Assembly (NCBI RefSeq): GCF_009911795.1
Contig: NZ_CP047898.1
Coordinates: 2,852,001 to 2,916,000, forward strand
Direction of reading: 5' to 3'
Origin: Pseudarthrobacter psychrotolerans
GTDB lineage: Bacteria > Actinomycetota > Actinomycetes > Actinomycetales > Micrococcaceae
DNA length: 64,000 bases
The notes under the pieces: model-generated
Databases searched by the model: none
Told to the model about the DNA's origin: nothing
Seen by the model: only the letters and a program-made list of their open reading frames with translations
Program-made: the position numbers and the translations under genes
Shown: positions 52,951 to 61,007 of the stretch, piece after piece
Numbering within the stretch: position 1 is the first letter of the stretch
How the letters are laid out: every line of letters starts with the position of its first letter

Positions 52951-53750
52951 GATGGCTCTCCCGCCGGTTCCCGGTAGGTGCTTTCCGGAACATCGGTGAT
53001 GAACATGTGCCCGGGAGCGTGGCTGATGGCGAAGGCGGGCCTGGAGGCCATCACTGCGCTCTGCGGTGTCACGCCGCAGGCCCAGAAAACCGGCACCTCC
53101 CCTGGCCGGATCTCCACCGCATCCCCGAAGTCGGGGAGGTTGATGTCGGCAATGCCCAGGTCCTCCGGTGACCCGACGTGGACCGGGCTGCCGTGGACCT
53201 TCGGCACTTCCGACGTGACCCTGATGGCGGTTTCAACCAGCTCCGGCAGCATCGGACGCATGGAGACCACCATGGGGCCGTGGATCCTGCCGGCGGGGGT
53301 GCACTCCACGGTGGTGCGGTACATGGGGACGTTGCGGCCGGTTTCGGTGTGCCGCAGCGGGATCCCCGCACTGGCGAGCGCCGCTTCGAAGGTGAAGCTG
53401 CAGCCGATGAGGACGCCCACCATGTCGTCGCGCCAAACAGACGCGACGTCGGTGACCTCCGCGGCCAGTTCGCCGTCCACCCACACCCGGTAGGCGGGGA
53501 TATCCGTGCGGATATCGGAGCCGGGCGCCAGGGCGCTTTCATACTGTCCCCCCGGAATGATGTCGATGACGGGGCAGGCCTTGGGGTTCAGCCGGCAGAA
53601 TTCGATGAATTCATCCGCGTAATCGGCCGGCACCGCTATCAGGTTCGCCTGGGTGTAGCCGTCGCTCCAGCCAGCGGTGGGGGTGACCAGGCCGTTGCGG
53701 AACTTCAGCCGTGCGTCGGCGGGGGCCAGGAGGGCGTGTGGCTGGCTCAC
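52947..53750 (-). CDS. DUF1445 putative hydro-lyase (D-glutamate cyclase-like)
   Basis: 267 residues, the full length of the DUF1445 family. RFRNG-type start, YTQANLIAVP, VGVLIGCSFTFEAAL, CTPAGRIHGPMVVSMRP and FWACGVTPQSAV are the conserved blocks. The fold is related to D-glutamate cyclase, which interconverts D-glutamate and pyroglutamate. The substrate here is unproven. It overlaps the transporter stop by four bases (ATGA). Confidence 0.87.
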   Translation of the reverse strand: MSQPHALLAPADARLKFRNGLVTPTAGWSDGYTQANLIAVPADYADEFIEFCRLNPKACPVIDIIPGGQYESALAPGSDIRTDIPAYRVWVDGELAAEVTDVASVWRDDMVGVLIGCSFTFEAALASAGIPLRHTETGRNVPMYRTTVECTPAGRIHGPMVVSMRPMLPELVETAIRVTSEVPKVHGSPVHVGSPEDLGIADINLPDFGDAVEIRPGEVPVFWACGVTPQSAVMASRPAFAISHAPGHMFITDVPESTYREPAGEPS

Positions 53751-55123
53751 TTGGACTCCACAAGTTCAGCCGTGGCCTGCCCGGTCTGCAGGTATGCCTC
53801 ATCCTCGGCAACGTTGGAGTCGCGGCCCAGGGCCAGGCCCACGAGGGTCAGGAGGCAGGCGACGCTGAGGTAGATGGCCACCGGGACCCAGCTGTGATAG
53901 GTGCTCAGCAGGAGCGTGAACATAAACGGGGCGATGGCCCCGCCGATGATTCCGGCGAAGGTGTAGGCCAGTGAGCTGCCGGTGGAGCGGAGCCTCGGCG
54001 AGAACTGCTCGACGACGAACGCTGCCTGGGGTCCGTACATAAACGAGTGGCAGAGCAGGCCCAGCACGATGCCCACGATCAGCATGACCGGTGAGCGACC
54101 GGCGAGGATGATGAAGAACAGGTAGGCCCAGACGGCGGCGCCAACTGCGGCGACTGCGTAGACCAGGCGGCGGTTGATGCGGTCGGAGATGGCCCCGGCG
54201 AGCGGCATGGTGAAGAGCTGGAGTGCTGACCCGACCATTACGGCGACGAGCACCTGGCCGCGGTCGAAGCCGAGCTCCTGGATGCCGTAGGTGAGCGTGA
54301 AGACGGTGCACATGGCGTAGAGAACGTCCGGGCCGATGCGGCTGAGCATGGCCGCGATGAGGGGCCGGCGCTGGGTGGCCAGCACTTCGCGGATGGGGGC
54401 CTTGGGCTTGTCGCCCCGGGCTTCCATGGCCTTGAAGATGGGGGTGTCCTCGAGCTTGAGCCGGATCCAGAGGCCGAAGGCCACCAGCAGCGCGGAGATC
54501 AGGAAGGCGATGCGCCAGCCGAAGCTCAGGAAGTCTTCTTCGGACAGGGTCAGGGTGAGGACGGCGAGTGCGCCGTTGGCCATGAGGTTGCCGGCGGGCG
54601 GGCCGATCTGTGCGGCAGAGGCCCAGAATCCGCGCTTGTTCGGGTCGCCGAATTCGCTGGAGAGCAGGACCGCGCCGCCCCATTCGCCGCCGACGCCGAC
54701 GCCCTGGGCGAAGCGGAGGAACACGAGGATGGCGGGGGCGATGACGCCGATGTTGTCATACGTGGGCAGCAGGCCGATGAGGAAGGTGGCCACGCCGATC
54801 AGCATCAGCGTGATGACCAGGATCTTCTTGCGGCCGATCTCATCCCCGAGCCGGCCGAAGATGATGCCGCCAACGGGACGGGAGATGTAACCGACGGCGT
54901 AGGTGGAGAAGGCCAACAGGGTACCGGTCACCGGGTCCGAGGCCGGGAAGAAGATGAGCGGGAAAACGATCGCAGCCGCCGCGGAGTAGACCGCGAAGTC
55001 GTAGAACTCCAGCGCGGTTCCGGTCAGGCTGGCCGCGAATGCCTTGTACATGTCCTTGCGCCCCACCGGGGGCTTCGAGTCAGGCTTCGAGTCAACGGGG
55101 GCCATTGCTTGGGGAGTGGCCAT
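53747..55123 (-). CDS. MFS metabolite:H+ symporter (MHS family)
   Basis: 458 residues with 12 membrane segments. GRLGDEIGRKKILV after TM2 is the MFS motif A, and GVGVGGEWGGAVLL is the MHS signature shared with KgtP, ProP and ShiA. It imports a small carboxylate or zwitterion. Its substrate is presumably that of the DUF1445 hydro-lyase behind it. Confidence 0.9.
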   Translation of the reverse strand: MATPQAMAPVDSKPDSKPPVGRKDMYKAFAASLTGTALEFYDFAVYSAAAAIVFPLIFFPASDPVTGTLLAFSTYAVGYISRPVGGIIFGRLGDEIGRKKILVITLMLIGVATFLIGLLPTYDNIGVIAPAILVFLRFAQGVGVGGEWGGAVLLSSEFGDPNKRGFWASAAQIGPPAGNLMANGALAVLTLTLSEEDFLSFGWRIAFLISALLVAFGLWIRLKLEDTPIFKAMEARGDKPKAPIREVLATQRRPLIAAMLSRIGPDVLYAMCTVFTLTYGIQELGFDRGQVLVAVMVGSALQLFTMPLAGAISDRINRRLVYAVAAVGAAVWAYLFFIILAGRSPVMLIVGIVLGLLCHSFMYGPQAAFVVEQFSPRLRSTGSSLAYTFAGIIGGAIAPFMFTLLLSTYHSWVPVAIYLSVACLLTLVGLALGRDSNVAEDEAYLQTGQATAELVESK

Positions 55124-55436
55124 GTTAATCCTCCATGAAGAGAGTTGATGTCATCCGAGTGCGGGATGGATCGTGCTGGTGAGCCTGCTTCTGCCCCCGC
55201 CTGCGTCGTTGCAAGGTGGGACATTTGGGCGTCTGGGCGGCTTGCCGTCAGGGTGGCTGCGGAAGTCGGAAACTGCGGCGATCGTTGGATCGTAGAACAA
55301 TCCTCTTGCTGAACAAACTACGCGACGCAGATCACACCGTCAAGGGGTTCGTGGGATTCATGCGCCGCCGGCAGCGATGGTCACCGTAGCGGGCGGCCTA
55401 CTTCGAGGCCTCAGCCCCTGGGGCGGTCTGGTGGCC
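55124..55436. other. Upstream gap of the MHS transporter, nothing assigned
   Basis: About 310 bases between the transporter start and the weak remnant at 55437-55659. It is less GC-rich near 55270-55330 and should contain the transporter promoter. I see no gene, strong palindrome or repeat. Confidence 0.5.
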
Positions 55437-55659
55437 TTACGAGCGGGTCAGGTAGTCGGCAAGGCGCGCCGCCGCCAACTCCGGGTCTCCGGCTTCGAGG
55501 CAGATCTCCTCGTTGTCGCCAGGGCCATCAGGGCACAGTGGAAGAGCCTCTTCGTTGAGTTTCGTTCTCGGCGGGAGGGGTGAAGACCGGATCGACTTCT
55601 GGCGCGGCGTAACCATCGAGGACTAACCGGGTTTCTTTCCCGGACGGACATGGCGTCAC
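55437..55659 (-). pseudogene. Possible small frameshifted gene, unassigned
   Basis: The minus strand gives VTPCPSGKETRLVLDGYAAPEVDPVFTPPAENE in one frame and LNEEALPLCPDGPGDNEEIC...LAAARLADYLTRS in another, suggesting a single small protein of about 75 residues with one shift. I do not recognise it and the evidence is only that both halves look protein-like. Confidence 0.3.
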
Positions 55660-55670
55660 AACAGGGTAGG

Positions 55671-55695
55671 CGGACGACGGCGGGAAGCTCCCTGC
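55671..55695. terminator. Gene-end hairpin, family copy 10 (right arm degenerated)
   Basis: CGGACGACGGCGGGA is intact but its partner arm reads only TCCCTGCG. It lies just downstream of the minus-strand hybrid kinase gene. Confidence 0.4.
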
Positions 55696-55696
55696 G

Positions 55697-56872
55697 TTAC
55701 TGCGCCCCGAGGTAAACGCTGACGGTGGTCCCGCTGCTGGGGCCGGGAGAGATCTCCAGCCGTCCCCCGTGGGCGGCAGCGATCCTGGCACACGTGGCCA
55801 GGCCCAGCCCCGTGCCGGCAGGATCGCCTTCCCGGTGCAGGCGGACCAGCGGTTCAACCACCCGGCGCCGGTCCCCCGCGCCGATTCCCTTGCCGTTGTC
55901 CTCCACCCGCACCACGACGCCGGCTCCGGTTTCCTGCCCGGTGACGCTGATGACCGGGGGAACATCCGGACGGCGGTACGCCACCGCGTTCTGGATCAGG
56001 TTCTGCAGCGCTACCCGCATCTGGCTTTCGTCAGCGTCGAAATCAAAGTCCTCACACTGCACCACCGCTCCGGCTTCCCGCAGGCCCAGGCTCAGGTCAT
56101 CGGCGACTTCCTTCACCAGGGCTGCCAGCGACAGCCGGGACCTGGACAGCGAACCGCCGATGAACGCGAACGCAAGCAGCTCCTCCACCATGGACAGCAT
56201 CCTCCGCGCACTGCTGCCCACGATTTCCAGGTACTCTGCGGCCTCCCCTGTCTGGCCCGATTCCGCGTCCGCGGCACCCAGCTCGACATAACCCAGGATG
56301 GAGGTCAGCGGATTGCGGAGGTCATGGCTGACCCGGCCGGTGAATTCAGCGAGCCGTTCATTGCTGCCCTTGGCTTCATCCAGGGCGTCGGCCAGGGCAC
56401 CGTGGAGTGCCGTGACCCGCCGGGCAGCCAGCAGGCGGGTGTGCAGGACGAAAGGGTCCAACGGCTTGGTCACGTAGTCGTCCGCCCCGGCCCGCATGCC
56501 TTCCAGCACGTCCTCTTGGGCGCCGTGCGAGGTCAGCAGTACAACGTACGTATAGGAGCTTGTTTCGGCGGCCCGGATCGCCCGGCACAGGGCAAACCCG
56601 TCGAGCCCGGGCATCATCAGGTCGCTGACCACCACCTGAGGACGCCGCTCCAGGTAAAGCTGCCACGCCGTGTCGCCGTCCGCGGCCACAATGCATCTAT
56701 GCCCGGATTTCTCGACGGCGGCTTTCGCCACGAGCAGGGACCCTTCGTCGTCGTCGACAACCAGCACCGTCATGGCGGCCCCGGAGTTGCCCGGCAGCCC
56801 GGAAATCTTCGCGGCGTCCACGTCGGGGCGGTCCAGCCCGCCCGGCGCACTCCACTTCGAATCAACTGTCAT
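55697..56872 (-). CDS. Response-regulator receiver fused to histidine kinase
   Basis: 391 residues from the ATG at 56872. Receiver domain at about 34-155: acidic DDD at 40-42, phospho-acceptor D84 in VVSDLMMPG, and K136 in TKP. Then HisKA with VSHDLRNPLTS (H183), and HATPase_c with NLIQNAV, DNGKGIG and GTGLGL. No membrane segment or PAS domain, so it is a soluble hybrid in reversed (RR-HK) order, likely activated by a separate kinase or phosphorelay. No output regulator is adjacent. A start at 56773 (MTVLVVDDD) is also possible. Confidence 0.9.
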   Translation of the reverse strand: MTVDSKWSAPGGLDRPDVDAAKISGLPGNSGAAMTVLVVDDDEGSLLVAKAAVEKSGHRCIVAADGDTAWQLYLERRPQVVVSDLMMPGLDGFALCRAIRAAETSSYTYVVLLTSHGAQEDVLEGMRAGADDYVTKPLDPFVLHTRLLAARRVTALHGALADALDEAKGSNERLAEFTGRVSHDLRNPLTSILGYVELGAADAESGQTGEAAEYLEIVGSSARRMLSMVEELLAFAFIGGSLSRSRLSLAALVKEVADDLSLGLREAGAVVQCEDFDFDADESQMRVALQNLIQNAVAYRRPDVPPVISVTGQETGAGVVVRVEDNGKGIGAGDRRRVVEPLVRLHREGDPAGTGLGLATCARIAAAHGGRLEISPGPSSGTTVSVYLGAQ

Positions 56873-57074
56873 GAGGCCCCCAGGCCATTTGTCGTCACGA
56901 AGCCAGCCCACAGTCGGTCCGCTTGACCTATCGTCCCACGGACCACGCTGGCGGGGATCGAACGACCAGCCGCCATCGGACGCAAGGATGGCGCGCGCCA
57001 ATTCCCGGGCGCCCGCACGGATCAGCAGGCATAAGCTAGTTGCAGAACGTCTCTTCCAGCGCCGGGAGGTCATC

Positions 57075-57398
57075 ATGGACACTGAAACCGCCGATGTGAT
57101 CGGCCATGATGTCACCACCATCGTCTGCGTGTGCGGCAACACCGTCAGCAAGGACGGGTTGATTCAGGCCAACTCGGATGGCGTCCCCGTCCACAACGGA
57201 GAGAACACCCCGGTCCCTGCGGAGCTGGCGGAATGGCCTGCGGATGAGGACCTCTACACCCTGTGTCCCTCATGCGGCCGGGTGTACCGTGACTCGGTCA
57301 TCGAGGAGACGGGGACCGCGCCCGTTGCATTCCGGGTGGACGTCACCGCCGGCCCCATGGCCGAGGCCATCCGGGTCCACTGGAACCTCAGCACCTAG
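57075..57398 (+). CDS. Small zinc-ribbon-like protein, unknown function
   Basis: 107 residues from the ATG at 57075 (GGGAGG six bases upstream). Two cysteine pairs, CVCG near residue 20 and CPSCG near residue 75, form a likely zinc ribbon. GVPVHNGENTPVPAELAEWP separates them. Small, soluble, acidic. It is transcribed divergently from the receiver-kinase gene. No family is recognised. Confidence 0.75.
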   Translation: MDTETADVIGHDVTTIVCVCGNTVSKDGLIQANSDGVPVHNGENTPVPAELAEWPADEDLYTLCPSCGRVYRDSVIEETGTAPVAFRVDVTAGPMAEAIRVHWNLST

Positions 57399-57413
57399 GA
57401 CAGAAACTGCAGA

Positions 57414-57448
57414 GCGGACGACGGCGGGTTCCTCCCGCCGTCGCCCGC
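57414..57448. terminator. Gene-end hairpin, family copy 11
   Basis: GCGGACGACGGCGGG / CCCGCCGTCGCCCGC, one mismatch, 5-base loop, between the converging zinc-ribbon and LLM genes. Confidence 0.7.
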
Positions 57449-57458
57449 TTCCGTTTTG

Positions 57459-58532
57459 TCAGGCGTTGTTTAGGGCGAGGTCGTAGTGATCTGCAATCAG
57501 CTCCACTGTGCGTGCTTGGGTACGGCGCGAATGACCTTGGACAACCAGCATCACCTCGTCGAAACCCGTTTGGGCATGAAGCTCCTCCAACCCAGCTGCC
57601 ACCTCGGCCGCCGTTCCATGAAGTGCACGGTCGGTGTATTCCTCAAGGATCTGCCGCTCGGGGAAGTTGGCCTCAAAGGCTTCCACTTCTTCAGGGGAAA
57701 AGATCGAGAAGGACTTGCGCTGGAACATCCTCAGCATTCCCATGGCCGTGGTGGCCGACTGGCGCCGCGCCTCGACAGGATCTTCATCAGCAACCGCACC
57801 CACGCTGACCAGGCTGTACGGCTCGCCCAGGAACTCCGACGGGCGGAATTGCTCCCGATAGATCCGCAAGGCATTCAGGACGTCGGCACTGCCAAACTGC
57901 AGGGCGAAGGCATACGGCCGGCCAAGCCGGGCGGCCAGCTGGGCCGAGTAGGGCGAGGATCCCAGAATCCAGATATCAGCCCCGGGGCCGGCCTGCGGGA
58001 CCCTGTTCTGCTCCGCCTGCCAGGGACCCGGCACGGCGGGTACATCCCGGTAGGTGTGGCCGTGCGGGAAGTTGTTCCCCATGAATCCAAGCAGCTCCGC
58101 GATCTGCTCGGGAAATTCGTCGTTCGCCGTGCGATGACGGCGCAGCGCCGCCGCAGTGGCTCCGTCGGTACCGGGAGCCCGCCCCAGGCCGAGATCGATC
58201 CGCCCCGGAGCGAGCGCGTGGAGCATACCGAACTGCTCGGCGACCGCCAGGGGCGCATGGTTGGGCATCATGATTCCGCCCGCGCCGAGCCTGATGTGCT
58301 CGGTCTCGCCGATGAGCCGCGCCACCATGAGCTGCGGTGACGGGATCGAGGCGCCGGGCATCGCGTGGTGCTCGGACATCCAGAACCGGTGATACCCGCG
58401 CTGGTCGGCCAGACGCGCAAGCGATATGACCTCGTCGAGGGCTTCCTGAGCCGAAGAGCCGACGCCGGTCAGCGCATTGTCGAGCACCGACAGGACGAAG
58501 GGGGCCGTGCCGGAAGGGCGTGGACGATTCAT
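57459..58532 (-). CDS. LLM-class flavin-dependent oxidoreductase
   Basis: 357 residues of the bacterial luciferase-like barrel: FVLSVLDNALTG, HRFWMSEHHAMPG, RLGAGGIMMPNHAPL and WILGSSPYSAQLAARLG. It uses FMNH2 or F420 to oxidise an unknown substrate. It is divergent from a CGNR-type regulator, with mirrored CACGG/CCGTG sites in between, so it is probably that regulator's target. Confidence 0.88.
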   Translation of the reverse strand: MNRPRPSGTAPFVLSVLDNALTGVGSSAQEALDEVISLARLADQRGYHRFWMSEHHAMPGASIPSPQLMVARLIGETEHIRLGAGGIMMPNHAPLAVAEQFGMLHALAPGRIDLGLGRAPGTDGATAAALRRHRTANDEFPEQIAELLGFMGNNFPHGHTYRDVPAVPGPWQAEQNRVPQAGPGADIWILGSSPYSAQLAARLGRPYAFALQFGSADVLNALRIYREQFRPSEFLGEPYSLVSVGAVADEDPVEARRQSATTAMGMLRMFQRKSFSIFSPEEVEAFEANFPERQILEEYTDRALHGTAAEVAAGLEELHAQTGFDEVMLVVQGHSRRTQARTVELIADHYDLALNNA

Positions 58533-58545
58533 GAATTACCTCACT

Positions 58546-58626
58546 TATCACGGCATAGGGGTATTTTTAACGTGACAGAAACACTGTAGATGGTTCTCAC
58601 GGCAAAAAGCAACTGATACCGTGATA
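58546..58626. promoter_or_regulatory. Inverted TATCACGG / CCGTGATA pair in divergent promoter
   Basis: TATCACGG at 58546-58553 and CCGTGATA at 58619-58626 flank the 97-base gap between the LLM and CGNR genes. Two further partial CACGG/CGTGA words occur inside. They are candidate operators for the CGNR regulator. Confidence 0.5.
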
Positions 58627-58629
58627 GGT

Positions 58630-59222
58630 ATGACAGAGGTCCCACTTCCCCCGCCCCTGGAACCGCCGAGCATCCGTGCCTGGCTTTGGCCAACAGCGTC
58701 GTCACGCTCGCAGCCGGGCAACGGGCCGATGAGCTGGACAGCCCGGAAAGCGCCACCGCATGGCTCATTACGCATGATCTCGCGCCAAAAGGCACGGGTT
58801 TGCTGGCCTACTGCCAGCTTCAGCTCTCGGACCTGAGAGGGCACCTCCGGGAGGTGCTGATGTCGCACACCCAAGGCGTCGCTCCTGATCCCGGGGCCCT
58901 GGACAGACTCAACCGGGCCATGACCGCGGTCCCTAGCGCCGCGCTGCTGCGATACGACGCACATGAAGGGCTGAGCCGGGTTGCGAGCCATCCAGTGACA
59001 CAGCTCGTCGATCACGCGATGGCGCAGATTGCGGAGGACGCAGCTGCGTTACTGACGGGGCCGGACGCGCCTCGCGTCGCGCGCTGCGCGTCCACACCGT
59101 GCGACCGGTTTATGGTCCGAACCCATGCGAGGCGGCAGTGGTGCTCTACACGTTGCGGCGCCAGGCAGCGGGCCAACCGCGCCTACGCCCGCAAACAGGT
59201 CAGCGCGACGGTTCCCGGTTGA
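58630..59222 (+). pseudogene. CGNR/ABATE zinc-finger regulator, apparent frameshift near its start
   Basis: ATG 58630 begins MTEVPLPPPLEPPSIRAWL, and the family continues as LANSVVTLAAGQRADELDSPESA in another frame from 58686, so one frame change near 58683 is needed. The C-terminus RCASTPCDRFMV...QWCSTRCGARQRANRAYARK is the CGNR zinc-finger/DNA-binding module with Ala for Asn. About 197 residues when joined. ABATE/CGNR proteins are transcription regulators. It may be a pseudogene or contain a sequencing error. Its end overlaps the GlxA-type gene end by 23 bases. Confidence 0.7.
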
Positions 59223-60165
59223 GTCGGGCGTCGAAGTGGCGCCTGTATTCCGTGGGGGTGGTGGAAAAGGCTGTTGCGAAGTTCTGTCGGAGGGTCACAG
59301 CGCTGCCGAAACCGCAGTCAGCCGCAACCTGATCAACGGACAGGTCGGTGGTTTCGAGTAGCCGCCGGGCAGCGTCGAGTCGCCGGGTGCGAATCCAGGC
59401 CGACGGGGTGGTCCCTGTTGTTGCCCGGAACGCGCGGACAAAGGTTCGACGACTCATGTGCGCTTGGGTGGCGAGGCGATCGATGCTGAGGTGTTCGCCC
59501 AGGCGGCCCAAAGCCCATTCGAGCAAGCGCGCCATCGGGTCATCCAAGGAGCGCGGGGGCACAGGGTGTTCGATGTACTGGGCCTGTCCGCCCTCCCGGT
59601 GCGGGGCGATGACGAGACTGCGTGCCACTTGGTTCGCCGCGTCTGCCCCGAGACGAAACCGCACAAGATGCAGGCACGCATCCAGTGCTGATGCCGTGCC
59701 GGCCGAGGTCAAAACGTCACCGTGATCGACGTAGAGCACCGTTTGATCGAGGAAAACATCAGGGTGCCGGACAGTGAGGGACTCGAAGGCTTGCCAGTGC
59801 GTGACTGCACGGCGCCCCGAAAGCAAACCGGCATCGGCTACGGGGATAGCGCCGAGACAGAGTCCGAGGATTGCCGCACCGCGCTGGTGTGCGTCCTGAA
59901 GCACCAGGCGCAGCGAATCGCTGGGAGCGCGGCCGTCGTCGAACCATGAGGGCACCACCACAACGTCCGCTTCTTCTGCGGCTTTAGGGCCCTGAATCTC
60001 TCCGAGCTGATAACCCTCGGTTGTACGAACCTGTCCCGCCTGGTCGGAGAAGAGAACGGTGCTCCATTCAGCGAGCCCCTGACGCCTGACTTCGTCGAAA
60101 ACCATCTGTGGCACGGCGAGGTGAAACATCGTTACTCCGTGAAAGGCGTACACCGCGATTCGCAT
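59200..60165 (-). CDS. GlxA-family AraC-type transcriptional activator (DJ-1/PfpI fused to HTH)
   Basis: 321 residues from the ATG at 60165, with GGAGAGGA five bases upstream. Residues 1-180 are a DJ-1/PfpI amidase-like sensor (GLCLGAIPVADAG), and about 215-310 hold two AraC helix-turn-helices (HLSIDRLATQAHMSRRTFVRAF; LSVDQVAADCGFGSAVTLRQNF). Such proteins activate catabolic genes. It is divergent from the isochorismatase-family gene, which is its likely target. Confidence 0.9.
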   Translation of the reverse strand: MRIAVYAFHGVTMFHLAVPQMVFDEVRRQGLAEWSTVLFSDQAGQVRTTEGYQLGEIQGPKAAEEADVVVVPSWFDDGRAPSDSLRLVLQDAHQRGAAILGLCLGAIPVADAGLLSGRRAVTHWQAFESLTVRHPDVFLDQTVLYVDHGDVLTSAGTASALDACLHLVRFRLGADAANQVARSLVIAPHREGGQAQYIEHPVPPRSLDDPMARLLEWALGRLGEHLSIDRLATQAHMSRRTFVRAFRATTGTTPSAWIRTRRLDAARRLLETTDLSVDQVAADCGFGSAVTLRQNFATAFSTTPTEYRRHFDARLNREPSR

Positions 60166-60302
60166 TTGTATCCTCTCCACCACCTTGGCCTGATCCCATC
60201 GTATATGGGCATTCGGGCCACTGGTGGCCCTTGTCTGGAGAGCGAAGGATGGAGTGGCAGCCAGCAGACGGCCAGCAAACCACTACTTTGGAGCCCAAGA
60301 AA

Positions 60303-60941
60303 ATGAGCACCCCTCGTCGCGCACTCATCCTCATCGACGTCCAGCAGCAGTATTTCAGCGGACCTCTCGAGATCCAGTATCCACCGCACCAGGAGTCCCT
60401 ACCCATGATCGCCCGAGCTGTCGACGCCGCCACTGCCGCCGGGATCCCCATTGCGGCAGTACAACACAGTGCAGGTGAAGGCGCCCCGGTCTTTGCGCCT
60501 GGCACAGCTGAATTCGAACTTCACCCCGACATCGAACGCCGCAGAACCGATGCATGGAAGGGAGTCGTGAAACAGTACGGCTCCGTCTACGCAGGCACTG
60601 ATCTCACCGATTGGCTGCGCCAGCAAGACATCGACACCGTCACCCTTGTCGGCTACATGACAAACAACTGCGTCCTCGCTTCGGCCGTTGAAGCGGAGTT
60701 TTTCGGCTTCAACACTGAAGTTCTCTCAGATGCCACGGGGGCCATCAACCTCGCCAACGACGCAGGCTTCGCGGACGCAAAGACAGTGCACACAACCTTG
60801 CTCGCCCTGTTGAACTCAAACTGGGCCGCCGTCAGCACTACTGATTCCTGGGCCGATGCCCTCCAAGCCCAGCAGGCTCTGAAGAAGAGTGATCTTGGCA
60901 GCTCCGCGATGGCCGGGGCTGCACGCATGACGCTGGCATAA
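60303..60941 (+). CDS. Isochorismatase-family hydrolase
   Basis: 212 residues. The catalytic Asp in LILIDVQQ (D12), a lysine in DAWKGVVK (K86 or K90), and the cysteine in TNNCVLAS (C123) form the family's D-K-C triad. It hydrolyses isochorismate or amides such as nicotinamide or N-carbamoylsarcosine. GGAG lies nine bases upstream of the ATG. Partner of the divergent GlxA-type activator. Confidence 0.9.
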   Translation: MSTPRRALILIDVQQQYFSGPLEIQYPPHQESLPMIARAVDAATAAGIPIAAVQHSAGEGAPVFAPGTAEFELHPDIERRRTDAWKGVVKQYGSVYAGTDLTDWLRQQDIDTVTLVGYMTNNCVLASAVEAEFFGFNTEVLSDATGAINLANDAGFADAKTVHTTLLALLNSNWAAVSTTDSWADALQAQQALKKSDLGSSAMAGAARMTLA

Positions 60942-60953
60942 CCCCGCTCAGAA

Positions 60954-60985
60954 CGGACGACGGCGGGAGGTCCCGCCGTCGTCCG
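60954..60985. terminator. Gene-end hairpin, family copy 12
   Basis: A perfect 15-bp stem CGGACGACGGCGGGA / TCCCGCCGTCGTCCG with a GG loop between the converging isochorismatase and GH51 genes. Confidence 0.7.
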
Positions 60986-61007
60986 CTCAGAGTTGGTGCA
61001 GCAACAG

